A stretch of DNA of 64,000 bases. Source: Trichobilharzia regenti. Taxonomy: Eukaryota > Platyhelminthes > Trematoda > Strigeidida > Schistosomatidae. The translations under genes and the position numbers were made by a program. Positions 42,916-53,713 of this stretch are shown piece after piece. The stretch lies in contig OX235270.1 in NCBI GenBank assembly GCA_944472135.2, positions 132,351,632 to 132,415,631 of the forward strand. Direction: 5' to 3'. Position 1 is the stretch's first letter. Each line of letters opens with the position of its first letter. The notes beneath the pieces are model-generated. The model was not told the DNA's origin, did no database searches, and saw nothing but the letters and a program-made list of their open reading frames with translations.

Positions 42916-43189
42916 ATATATATTATTATTATCTCCTATACTGACTTGGTAAATCAGTTCCCTGATCTTCTACAACCCTCTCTGCGGGCAACAGACCACA
43001 AAGCTCTTACGAAAGCCTTATCAGCAAAACAGTATAATTACTCCCCGCACGAACTACAACACCACGAGTTTCTATCCCAGTTCACCTCCGATCTGTGACA
43101 TGTAAAGGGTAAAAGCAATGAAGTGGCAGACGCTTAATCACGTATACACATCGACAATATAGTATGCCCAGACATAGACTACGAACATC

Positions 43190-43556
43190 TCTCAAACTTA
43201 CAACGAGATGATGCCGAAATAAAAAAGATCATGTCTTCTAAGACAACATCTCTAAGCATCGAGGCAATTCCTTCTGGCACGACAAAAGTAATCTGCGACA
43301 CCTCTCCAGGTAAATATCGACCTTCCGTTCCAACAGCCATGAAACGTACAGTATTCGAGAAGTTACATAACTTGTCGCATCCTGGTGTGAGCGCTACCAT
43401 CAAACTACTAAGATCTATATGGCCGATCATTAACAGCGATGTTAAGAAGGGGGCACGAAATTGTTTGTCCTGTCAAAGAGTCAAAATCAACTGTCACACC
43501 AATGCACCACTTGGTCGCTTCCCTAACCCCGACTCTAGATTTGACCATATACATGT
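43190..43556 (+). pseudogene. Gypsy integrase, zinc domain part
   Basis: The open frame reads through SKTTSLSIEAIPSGTTKV, the paired His and paired Cys of the HHCC domain, and stops being gypsy sequence at DHIHV. At that point the solo LTR is inserted and adds VNGVED before a stop. Confidence 0.85.
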
Positions 43557-43918
43557 TGTCAATGGAGTTGAAGATTGAACGATCAATTCATGGTTGTTTG
43601 CTCAAAACCAACTTCCCCAATTTTCGCGGAGGCATCAATACGACAGTCATCGTCTCATCGGTCGCTGTTCAGAAAGAAGTCAGGAGACAACCATCAGAAG
43701 TAATCTTGTGATTTATTATTGTAATATTTGTTCACAGACCCTAGTAAAAACATTATTTTTTATATGTTGGTGTTACAATAAAGAATTCTCGAGTGGCTAA
43801 TCGGTCTTTTGGTTTTTTCGTCCATCATTACTAAGCGTTTCTGAAAAACTGCAAGGAACAGCGTGGGCCCGAGCGTAGCAAGAGCTGGGCATTAACGGTT
43901 TATGAGACGTGGCTGACA
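43557..43918 (+). mobile_element. Solo LTR of the BEL/Pao-like family, 5-bp target duplication
   Basis: The 362-bp LTR starts TGTCAATGGAGTTGAAG and ends CGTGGCTGACA. CATGT is directly repeated at 43552-43556 and 43919-43923. AATAAAGAATTC inside gives a poly(A) signal in the plus orientation. Removing the LTR and one CATGT rejoins the integrase frame on both sides. Confidence 0.93.
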
Positions 43919-44817
43919 CATGTAGACATAGTTGGTCCACTGCCTCCTTCCAATGGTTTCAATTATATTCTAACTTGCATTGACAGATTTACTCGTTGGC
44001 CAGTAGCAGTTCCATTAATCGACGTCTCAGCTGAAACGGTAGCTAAAGCTTTAGTCGAAAACTGGATAGCCAACTTTGGTGTCCCATCAATTATCACTAC
44101 AGACAGAGGTGCTCAGTTTGAAAGCCGACTGTTTGACCAACTAACTGAATTACTAGGCATTAAACGAATACGAACGACAGCGTATCATCCTAGTTCCAAC
44201 GGTATGGTTGAACGATTTCATCGACAACTCAAAGCTGCACTCGCTGCTTCTTTGACTCAAAACGACTGGTCAAACTTCCACTAGTACTACTTGGTACACG
44301 AGCTGCTATGAAGAAAGATATTGGCTGCTGCGTTTCCGAACTAGTCCATGGAACAACATTACGATTACCAGGAGAATTTTTCACCCCGGGTAACCAACTC
44401 CCACACGATATGACTGGTCATGTGCACCAGCTAAAACAGCACATGAATGAGCTCAAGATATCACTTCCACATCAGCAGAAACGAGCGTCATACATCCCAC
44501 CACAGCTGACAGATAGCACTCACGTCTTCGTCAAGGTGTACAACGACCACTTCAACTCGCTTATGATGGCGGGTTCTAAACAGAAATGCTAAAGTTATCA
44601 CAGTAGAGCGACTGAACAAGGCAGAAGCCATCAGTATCGACGGGGTCAGACCAGCGTCCCTAGACGATTTCGAAGTCAACGATAAGGACCAGCTGAACGA
44701 CATGCCGACACCTACATCCACACAAGCTTCAACGTCTCCAGAAAAACCTGCGAAAACAACACGATCCGGTAAGAGAGTCCATTGGCCTAAACGTTACGTG
44801 CAAGTCATCAAAATATA
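43919..44817 (+). pseudogene. Gypsy integrase, catalytic core and C-terminus
   Basis: It continues the frame left at 43556 with [10 protein letters not shown]. The core motifs TDRGAQF and [10 protein letters not shown] are intact. A stop after WSNFH (44282) and a shift near 44560 break the C-terminal part, whose end reads TRSGKRVHWPKRYVQV, the usual tail of this element group. Confidence 0.85.
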
Positions 44818-45089
44818 ACTTACTAAGAATTTTCTTTTTTTATTATCTTTATTCTTAATTGTCATTTGACTGCTCATTTAATTGATAATTATTTTCATAC
44901 ATACATGACGTCATTACTATTTTAACGTCGATATCCCCTGTATCACTACACTCAATCGTATCTCGGTTATTATTCACGTATCGTTTCCGTCTACAGACCA
45001 CAGACCTTTGGCCAATTTTATCATTCATTATATATTCTATCATGATTAGAACTCCTACTTTTCCTAGACCATCGCATTCGTTATCGATA

Positions 45090-45401
45090 TGTGGTGAAAG
45101 CAGGCTGTTAGCCAATTGGTAGACACTAATCTATGTCAATGTCTAGGTCACTTATATTGGCCGTGAGAGAATATGAACAAGGCTGATTCAACAACCAATC
45201 ACAGCAGACTTAACGTGGGCAAATATGATTCGCAGATAGATGGCCCCACTTTCCGAGGTTACTCGAAACAACCAATCAGAAGACTGCATTTGCCTACTTG
45301 AATAAGCTTAAATAATGTACAGCAAATATATATATATATAAATACGTGTTGATTTCCGTAATAAAACGATCTGTGGCCGGCCCTTGTCTTCTGCTGTTAC
45401 A
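45090..45401 (+). repeat. Gypsy 3' LTR
   Basis: The 312-bp LTR runs from TGTGGTGAAAGCAGG to CTGCTGTTACA and includes GTAATAAAACG, a poly(A) signal. It is the reference for the LTR copies at 4830 and 17275. Confidence 0.82.
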
Positions 45402-46445
45402 GATATTATTAACCGCATTAAACTGTTCATTTTCCAGCTTAATAAATTGCTTTCTGTGTACTATCGCTGCTATGTATTACGCTGACGCATGTTATTTTCG
45501 AACACTTAAATGTATTTTTTTATATTTCAGTGTTCTGGTTGGGGGATTACGTAGTACCCCTATACCAACTGTAAACATGCTTTTCAGTCTAATTTATATA
45601 CTTGTATTGTGTGTGTACACAGGCCGACTTTATATGTACTTCGCAAACATTTGTCAGTTTACTGTTGAACACCACCTTGACACAATTTTGAAATTTGACT
45701 ACGGCTATAATACACGATCGTACTCTTCGAAAGTGCCTTTTGGTTTTACGTTGTGGGCGTTGAGTAGTCACAACGTCTATGCACATTAATAAACGTGAAG
45801 AAGTACTAGGAAGTACGTGTACGCAGATTTAGTCAAATAACGCACGCAGCAAGTGAACAAGATCTGAACCTTTAACCTTGGCTTCATGGGATTAACTAGT
45901 TTCAGAATTCAGAAAGTCCTCCAATCTTATGTTGTGCCAGGCCAAATTAAATAACAGATTCTCACTGTCTGTGGTCAGGTTATTATTAGGGGTTGTCCAG
46001 ACAACTGATGGGATTTTGAAGTCTCTGACTATAGGGCTCTGAGCTTAGTTAGTGGTCTGCATTGCAGTCGGAACTGAGACTTGTTACACTGCCTTGACTG
46101 CCTACCCAGGCATAACCACTTTACCTAGACCTTGAAGGTTGGTGGTGAGTACAGTGGTCGGAGATGTAGACCAGTCATTTTGAGAAATTACTTCCCGTTG
46201 ACAATTATCCATGTCACGCTATAGTTAGAAAGACCTTTAAATCATGGTGTCGTGGGATGACTCTCACGGAATGACAGAAAATCGTATAAATTATTGGGGC
46301 ATTGAAGCCTGCGTCCTGTAAAGATTATTCTGCACGGGGAAGAAGCAACAAATACTCATGGAGTGATGTGTATCTGTCCCGGTATTAGTGTGGCAGTGTG
46401 ACAGACTATCTTTGCCAACGGAATATTATTCTTACACATTCCATT
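45402..46445. other. Spacer between gypsy and BEL/Pao-like elements
   Basis: A 147-codon plus-strand frame (45346-45789) overlaps the LTR end and has several hydrophobic stretches and an AATAAA just after its stop. I recognise no domain and do not call it a gene. The rest has no supported feature. Confidence 0.4.
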
Positions 46446-47030
46446 TGTCAGTGTATTTGAAGATTAAACGATCAATGATGGTTGTTTGCTCAAACCCAAC
46501 TCTTCCATATTTTTGGCGGGAGTCACCAGTCCGGCAGTCATCGTCTTATTGTTCGCTGTTCGTTGGAAGAGAGAAAACAACCAGATGCATTATTGTGATT
46601 TATTGTTGTAACATTTATTCTCAGACTTTGTATACAATAACTTAATGGCTGGCTCTGCACTGGTGCAAGAATAAACGGTTCTTGAAACACCAATTTGCTC
46701 TCTGGCTTTTCGTGTTAGTTATTACGCATAGTTTCTGAAAGTCTTCCAAGGACGTCGTGAGGTCCAGTGTAGTAAACCTGGACATTGAGAGTTTCTGATA
46801 GTTTCTGTTCGTTTTTCCTCGTGTTTGCCCGCCTTTTTCCACAAGTGTTTTCTGGACTTTTCTGGATTGTTTGGTCAAGTTCAGTAATGCCTGGGTCAAA
46901 GAGAGGATAAAGCGCTTCGGAAGCAGACAGGAAAGTAAGTAACGATGAGTTGCCTGTTAATTGTGATGATATGCATAATGCTCAGCATGATGAGTCTGAT
47001 GTTCATGCTTCGCCATTTAGGGATAGTAGT
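46446..47030 (+). mobile_element. BEL/Pao-like element A, 5' LTR, leader and gag start
   Basis: A degraded LTR (46446-46800) is followed by a leader and by ATG at 46887, which opens MPGSKRG, then a stop, then a frame similar to the gag N-terminus of element B. The sequence breaks off at 47030, where an LTR in the opposite orientation begins. The rest of element A is probably at 57760-60952. Confidence 0.75.
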
Positions 47031-47387
47031 TGTCAATCACGTCTCATAAACCGTTAATGCCCAGCACTCGCTACGCTCAGGCCCACGCTGTTCCTTGAAG
47101 ATTTCAGAAACGCTTAGTTATAACGGACGAAAAAACCAAAACACCGATCTGCCGCTTGAGATTTCCTTATTGTTACACCAACATATAAAAGGAATAAGTG
47201 AACTAAGGTCTGAAACAAATATTACAATAATAAATCACAATATTACTTCTGACGATGTTTCACTCTTCTTTCTGAACAGCGACCGATGAGACGATGACTG
47301 TCGTATTGATGCCTCCGCGAAAATTGGGGAAGTTGATTTTGAGCAAACAACCAAGAATTGATCGTTCAATCTTCAACTCCATTGACA
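47031..47387 (-). repeat. 3' LTR of element B
   Basis: This 357-bp copy reads TGTCAATGGAGTTGAAG to CGTGATTGACA on the minus strand and contains the AATAA poly(A)-signal region. Confidence 0.9.
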
Positions 47388-48538
47388 CTCCCCGGCAAAA
47401 AAGGGATCCAACCCTTTTTTCCTTCACGACCATTGCACATTGTCTTGGATGCCATTGCGAGAACCTGGGTCACACGGACAGAGCTGAAATGGAAAACAAA
47501 CAGAAAAGCCAACACACCACAAGCATACCCACAGCACAATCTCACACATTGCTGACAACCCGCGCCTCCACACAGAGACCTCCTCTTGACATCTTGCAAC
47601 ACAATCGCCACTTGCTAGAATGACTCTTGCAGAATGCAAAGTGACCATGGCAGCACTTCACGATACTCTACGCACATCCTCTTATCTACTCATTACCAAT
47701 TTCCACTGCAATCGCTTGTCACTCATTCTGCCTCAGTTCTAGTAACGGTGAGGCATGCGAGCCTCAACCGTTTACACTCTTTCTCCCCGGCGTGTCGGAC
47801 CGCACCTAACAATTATCTCCGTGTGCATTTCATTCTCAGCAATAGCCTAGCCTCCCCGGCGTATACGACCCATCTGCTGTCCTTAACATCAATCAATTCA
47901 TTCATGGATGTAGACGACTCGAAACAACTTCAGAAGTAATCACGACGAAAATTTTAACAAAATTACGCAATAACAACAAGATACGAAAACAACAAGTAAA
48001 CACAATAAATCCAAAATACACCAATTGCTATGACACACCACACGTATACACAAATAGTACAAACAACTTCGACGATCATGTCTTGGTGGAATTCCTTTGA
48101 AGAATTGCAGGACTTACACCAGTACGCCTACAACCCTTCTCAGGTTGACGATTGTAATTTGTGGAATGTCCGGACACAAAAAAGATTAACCAACAATTGC
48201 GATAATTGGAACTCACACAACTATTTAACACAAACATATGTACAATCACTACATCAAATGTTGTGGATTCCGGCATGACAAACTACCCTTGACGAATTGT
48301 AGGACTTACAGCAGTACGCCTACATGCCTCCTCAGGTTGATTATTCAGGTGGAAGCCGTACGGACATAAACAGAATTACCAACAGCTAGATGACAGATAG
48401 TATCAATTCAGTATATACAATATGAACATATGTACAATATCATACACCAAGCACATTGGACTGCTCATTGATGCGCTGCCCTTTGAAGAATTGTAGGACT
48501 TACAGCAGTACGCCTACAACCCTTCTCAGGTTGACGCC
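47388..48538 (-). repeat. 3' region of element B with a three-copy motif
   Basis: A motif of about 55 bp (TTTGAAGAATTG, AGGACTTACAGCAGTACGCC, then CTCAGGTTGA) occurs at 48098-48151, 48289-48344 and 48486-48535, roughly 190 bp apart. On the strand opposite to the element it encodes FEEL-DLQQYAY-PSQVD each time. Elements A and E carry the same array. No function is known to me. Confidence 0.75.
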
Positions 48539-49264
48539 CTAGGTTGGAAAATCGTCGCAGAGTTCATTTGCTAACTTCCTTCTATGAGCTATATCGACAA
48601 ATCTGAACGGCAACACGCCCATGTCATTGTATCGTAGAATATAGATGACCAACAAACACATGACATATCTCATTAACCAAGTATAGAAACAGAGTAATTT
48701 ACACCAAAGATAATAGCATTCAAATAGTAACTTGAAACTAGAAATGCCTTTATTCGTGCAAGTCAATTTAACAATTACTCTCTCGTTTACACCTGGCTTA
48801 TCCTCACTAAACTGACCATTGATATACGTCCTTTCAAACGAACTGATACTATCATAGTCATTGCACAATATGCTTGAGTTGACGGGCGTCTTTTTCATTG
48901 TGGATGACAGCACCAACGACGACTGATTGATATCAGTTGATGAAGTTAGCGGTGGATCAAAAGCTGTTGTTGCTCGGCTTTCAGAAGTTTGTCTACATGC
49001 AAGACCGCCACCACTGCTGTCTTTTACTATTAGCTCAGGTTTAGCACTAGCATCTGATGATAGGTGGGCTACATGCTGATCACTCACACTGACGGTCTCA
49101 CAAATATCCACAACTTCTGCAACTGCATCTGCATTCAATTCTACTTCACGTTCAAGTTGTACAGAACCTGTATTCAACTTAGCAGTAGTAGGCATATCCC
49201 TCATCTCATCATGATCAACCAAAGACAACTGTGAAGTATCATGATCATTATCACGACTATTCAC
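48539..49264 (-). CDS. Element B ORF2, unknown protein with a membrane segment
   Basis: This 241-codon frame in a BEL/Pao-like element has no pol similarity. Residues 1-165 are acidic and Ser/Thr-rich. A hydrophobic stretch of about 30 residues (LLFECYYLWCKLLCFYTWLM onward) follows near residue 185, and the end is basic then acidic: VDIAHRRKLANELCDDFPT. The copy in element A (58926-59498) keeps the frame and sequence over most of its length, which suggests some constraint or recent copying. An envelope-like or accessory role is only a guess. The inserted CR1-type element has cut off its original upstream part. Confidence 0.6.
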   Translation of the reverse strand: MNSRDNDHDTSQLSLVDHDEMRDMPTTAKLNTGSVQLEREVELNADAVAEVVDICETVSVSDQHVAHLSSDASAKPELIVKDSSGGGLACRQTSESRATTAFDPPLTSSTDINQSSLVLSSTMKKTPVNSSILCNDYDSISSFERTYINGQFSEDKPGVNERVIVKLTCTNKGISSFKLLFECYYLWCKLLCFYTWLMRYVMCLLVIYILRYNDMGVLPFRFVDIAHRRKLANELCDDFPT

Positions 49265-50423
49265 TTCACCGTCAAATTTATCATTTTAATAATATATTTC
49301 TTCCTGTTTATGCAGGAGCATACCAATTGTACAGGCATGGATAAGTTATTATATAAATTACACAAAATTTGATGTATAATGGATTTACAGTTTGGTTGTT
49401 CTTTCTGACATCAAAGTCAGTCGGAACAGTCTGCTATAAAGTTTGTTTGTGTAGCACATAAAGAGATATAGAAATATTGTCTTCGCATTAACAAAAAACC
49501 CAGACATCAGATGAATGTAATACAAATATCTGGGAAAAATAAAGCTTGAAGTCAATTCTCTTATATAACTTTGTTGTGAACAGCACCCTTGGCTTAAAGA
49601 TTATTGATGTATTATGTTGAGATCAGTGATATATTTATTCCATTTTTTCAGTAGTCTTATCGTAGTTTTATAACAGGAAAGAAATTTGATCGTGGATACG
49701 AAAACTAGATAAGGTCATGTTGGGTTGTTTTACTGCATCAAATGGTGCCGAGGTCGATTCCAGAATTCTCCATTTGCTCCATTTGTGTCTGCATGGCGGA
49801 CTGTATTCGTAAGTTGAGTAAAATGTTGAAAACTGTTTGAAAACCAGTTGCTTCTTCATTTCAGATCATGAATACTCATTTACAGCATGTTCGCCAGCGT
49901 CTTCAAATGGTAGAATTGGATCGTTCATGGAATTTGAGTGGTTATGAGATAGACGGTTTGGAATTAATCCTCATTTCAGTTTAGATGCAGGGTTGTTCGA
50001 CCTCGACCAGAAGATGAATAGGAGCAGCAAAATACCAGAAAGAGAAAGTATGTGAACATGAAAAGGACATATATATATATTGTGAATTTATAAATGTTGT
50101 ATATAATACTTAAGTAAACTTTTTTCTATATTGTATTTATGCGAAGTCTTAGAGTTTATTTAATGTCATAATGTGTATTAATGAGTCTGAGCGTTTTTAT
50201 TGTTCTAATGACTGATGCGTTTTAGAAATAAGTGATGGGTTCTGGTAGGGATAGTCATTTGGACAAAACAGTTTACATAGCAAGCGTTTGAAGGTTACAA
50301 TGAGGGATAGGTCCTATTTCTAAGGGTAAACTAATCCTGTATGTTCCGTACTATGTCTTTATGCATCCATGCTGCTAGTTTATTTATAGTTTAAAGATTG
50401 CTAAGGGTGTTGAAGTGCGTCTT

Positions 50424-53400
50424 TTAGGTGCTGTAGTAGATTAGTGCTTGATTCGTTCTAGGAGTAAATAGTTTATTAATATAATCTGTAGAGTGAAACA
50501 GTCTGTATAGAGAGCGTTTGAAGCTTGTAACCGAAGAGCAAGTTCTGATATCTAGGGGTAGGCTATTCCATATTTTAGAATACATGACTGTGAAGAAGTT
50601 TTCACGGAGTGTTGACTTAAAAGAATGAGTTGTCACTGTGGAAGTTTGGTTACGCAGATCGTAAGAACCTTCCTGTGCGAATTGTATGTCCCTGTTACCT
50701 GAGAAAGATATTTTGTGAAGGACCTTAAAGAAGAATATTAGGTTTATAATAAGTCGCCTTGTCCAAAGTGGGTCGAGTTTTAGGATCATGCACCGTGAGA
50801 TGTAGTCTTTCTTACAATCGTAGCCAAGCAGTTTTGAGGTAAAATATCGTTGGATACTTTCCATCCTTAGCTTGTCGCGTGTGCGAGTGCTGCTTATAAT
50901 AAATGGACAGTATTCTAGTAGTGGTCTGACACATGTTTTGTACAGAATTAGCTTGGCTTCATTGTCGTGAAAGTTCCTGAGTATGCATCCTAAGAGCATC
51001 CTCGATTTTCTAGTCTGTGATGCTACTTGCTCTGAGAATGTCAAGTCACTAGAGTACCTCAAGCCTAGGTCAACGACACTTCGGAGTCTTGTTAGGTTAG
51101 CAGATTGGAGCGTTAATTTCAGGTCGATTGAGGGTGCACCGAAGCAGATCCAGCCACATTTGTTCAGATTAAATTGGAGATTCCATAGGGACGACCAAGC
51201 AGCCATTTTATCTAATTCCTTCTGTACTACATTCTCGAAGTTCCCTAAGTCATCACGTTGGAATGTATAAGCTACTTTTAGGTCATCTGCAAAGATGAAT
51301 GGTTTCCCGTGCGTGAAGCAAGCGCATATGTCATTGATGTATAGTGTAAATAGGAGGGGTCCAATGACACTACCTTGTACTACACCAGAAGTGATAGGGC
51401 TAGGTTTGGAGGTTGCAGACCCGAGTTTAACTATTTGGGACCTATTGTTAAGGAATGATTTAAGCCATCCTAATAATGGGTCACGTATTCCTAAGGAGTT
51501 CAGTTTATTTGTTAGCAGTAAATGGTCAACACGGTCAAATGCCTTAGAAATGTCAAAGTAGATGACAAGTACTAGTTGCCGTCTGTCACGACTGCTGGTT
51601 ACAAAATTGAAGAAGTCTAGGTGACATGTTAAACATGATCTGGATTTCAGGAATCCATGTTGGTTCGGACTTATGATGTTGCAGCTAAGCATATGTTTGA
51701 TTAAGTTATCTTTGACTAGTCTCTCCATGATTCTAGATGCTATAGGTGTGATATTGATTGGCCGGTAGTTACTGACTTCAGTTTTCGAGCCAGATTTGTG
51801 TTTAGGCATAATGAATGTAGTCTTCCATATGTCAGGGTAAGTTTGGGTTTCTAGGGACATTGTGAATATTTTAAGCAGTAGTAGAGGAATGTCAGGGCCA
51901 CCATATTTATAGAAGTAAGATGATATACCGTCGGTACCGAAACCTTTTGAACTTTTGAGGGTTCTTATAGTTTGGTTAATGTCAGCGTAAGTGAATTGAA
52001 CAGTGCTAATTTGGTTTGGTGTCAGTGGAGTTGGTGCCATTTTAGTAATAGGGTGTATATCGAGTAGCTGGACTGAGGGCTTAAGGTAGTTACCTGCAAA
52101 CGTTTTGTTGAATAGTTCACATATGTCTGCAGAGTTAGTGCATAGCCTACCTTTGTCTATGAGGAGAGAAATGCTGTGATTTTTGCGATTCATTCGCTTC
52201 CTTAAGATTTCTGTGAGTGCATACACTCTAGCAGGACTGGCTACTGCGATGCGTTCTTCCTTTCTCATACGGAAATCTTGAGCTTGTGTGATGGAGCTAA
52301 GGGTTTTAAGTATTAGACCTAGAGTGCCAAAGTCGTGGTGTTTGAAGTAACTTGTTGAGAGTTTCTTCAGTTTCTTACGATCCTTTGGTTTTATGAATGA
52401 CTTTCTGTGTGGGGAAACCTTTAGTGTTTGGAGTGGAATGACAGCATCTAAGCATATGTTTGAGTTATGGTAGAAGATGGTTAGGGCTCTCGATAGGTCA
52501 TCAGTAGTGAAGTATTCATCCCATTTGGAGGATCTTAGCATCGATTCAACTAAGGCCCAGTTTGCCTTACTATAGTTCCTATATATTACTTGTTGTGAAG
52601 TGGAGGTATGAGATGCATTGCTACTCAGCGGAATTGGCAGTGCACACATTACTGTTTTGTGGTCGCTCCCTGGGAACTCAGAACCTACTAGCGTTGAAAG
52701 GGGGCTTATATTGTGGCAGAAGATTAAGTCTAGTACGTTGTTACCTCTTGTGGGAGTAGTGACAGTTTGTTTCCAGCCAAGTATATCCAGTGTGTCTAAG
52801 AACTTATCAAATTTAGTTGGACCTGTGGGTATATCCCAGTTGATTTCAGGTAAGTTAAAGTCCCCACATAGGATCTTATGATCGTATTGTAAGTCGGTTA
52901 ATTGCTCCAGAGTATTAATAAGTTGGGTCTCGTAATTACTAAAGGTGCCAGGTGCTCTGTAGGTGCATCCAATTAATGCTGTTACGTTATTTAAGTGTAC
53001 ATTAACCCATAGAGTCTCAGGCATGTTAAGTGTACTACTTTCTAGCTGTGATACAGTAAGTTCATTCAAAAGTACATGAGACAACCCCCTCCCTTACCAC
53101 CTTCCCTGTCACACCGAAAGTGTGTGTAGTTATCTAAGCTTATTTCATCATCCAGGATGTCCGAATGACACCAAGATTCAGTGATGACAATTACAGGGGG
53201 TTTGTATATTACTGTGAGTGCTCTGAGCATCGGCAATTTATTTAGAACAGATCTAGCATTTATGAGGATTACGTAAAGATGAGAGTTGAAGTAGCATTTG
53301 AAGTATTTAAGTTCGTTAGTCAGCCCCGAATATGGTTCAGCACCCAGTAGTTCTGCTGGACATGACGATCCTATGTTAAGAGGAGTTTCAGCATCATGCT

Positions 53401-53713
53401 CACCTATGTCTATCGAGTTGGTGTGTGCTGTTTTCGGTGAAGAATTAGGAGTTGGAGTACTGGATTTGCTATAGACTAAGGAACTTTTATTTTTAGTTAG
53501 GTTACAGAAGTGGGTAGGGTTCTTTATTTGGCCTATACTTGTGCAAGTGTCAAGTGTGTCCAATGGATACGGGTGCACTAGACCGTTCCTGTTTTCATGC
53601 AAGGAGGGAGCCAGCACTAGTGGTTTAGGAGTGTTAACATCCCTACCAGCTGTTTTTTCAACGCTGACAGGGACGCGGGGGATAAAAAATGATTGGATCC
53701 TTGTGATGACCAT
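50424..53713 (-). CDS. ORF2 of the CR1/Jockey-type element: endonuclease and reverse transcriptase, one frameshift
   Basis: Two frames make one protein of about 1096 residues. The first (53713-53066) holds the start of an AP-endonuclease: ILINARSVLNKLPMLRALTV, VIVITESWCHSDILDDE. The second (53084-50424) has LCGDFNLPEINWD and GSDHKTVM, then the RT: FGTDGISSYFYKYGGPD, WKTTFIMPKHKSG, PNQHGFLKSRSC, VIYFDISKAFDRVDH, SGVVQGSVIGPLLF and FADDLKVAYT, and the family C-terminus ending near 50424. The frames meet at a run of five G on the coding strand (about 53084-53088), where one extra base would join them. Confidence 0.88.

Larger units (their letters stand above)
42925..45401 (+). mobile_element. 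5'-truncated gypsy-type LTR retrotransposon
   Basis: It keeps the end of RNase H (ATDHKALTKAL), an HHCC integrase zinc domain (LHNLSHPGVSAT, then CLSCQR), the integrase core ([35 protein letters not shown], giving D, D and E), an integrase C-terminus ending at about 44817, a short spacer and the 3' LTR. Two stops precede 43190 and others follow 44283. The reverse transcriptase and everything upstream are missing. A solo LTR of another family splits the integrase at 43557-43918. Confidence 0.88.

Noticed and set aside
45589..45786. Minus-strand 65-codon ORF
   Set aside because: Shadow of the plus-strand frame at 45346-45789, and no domain.
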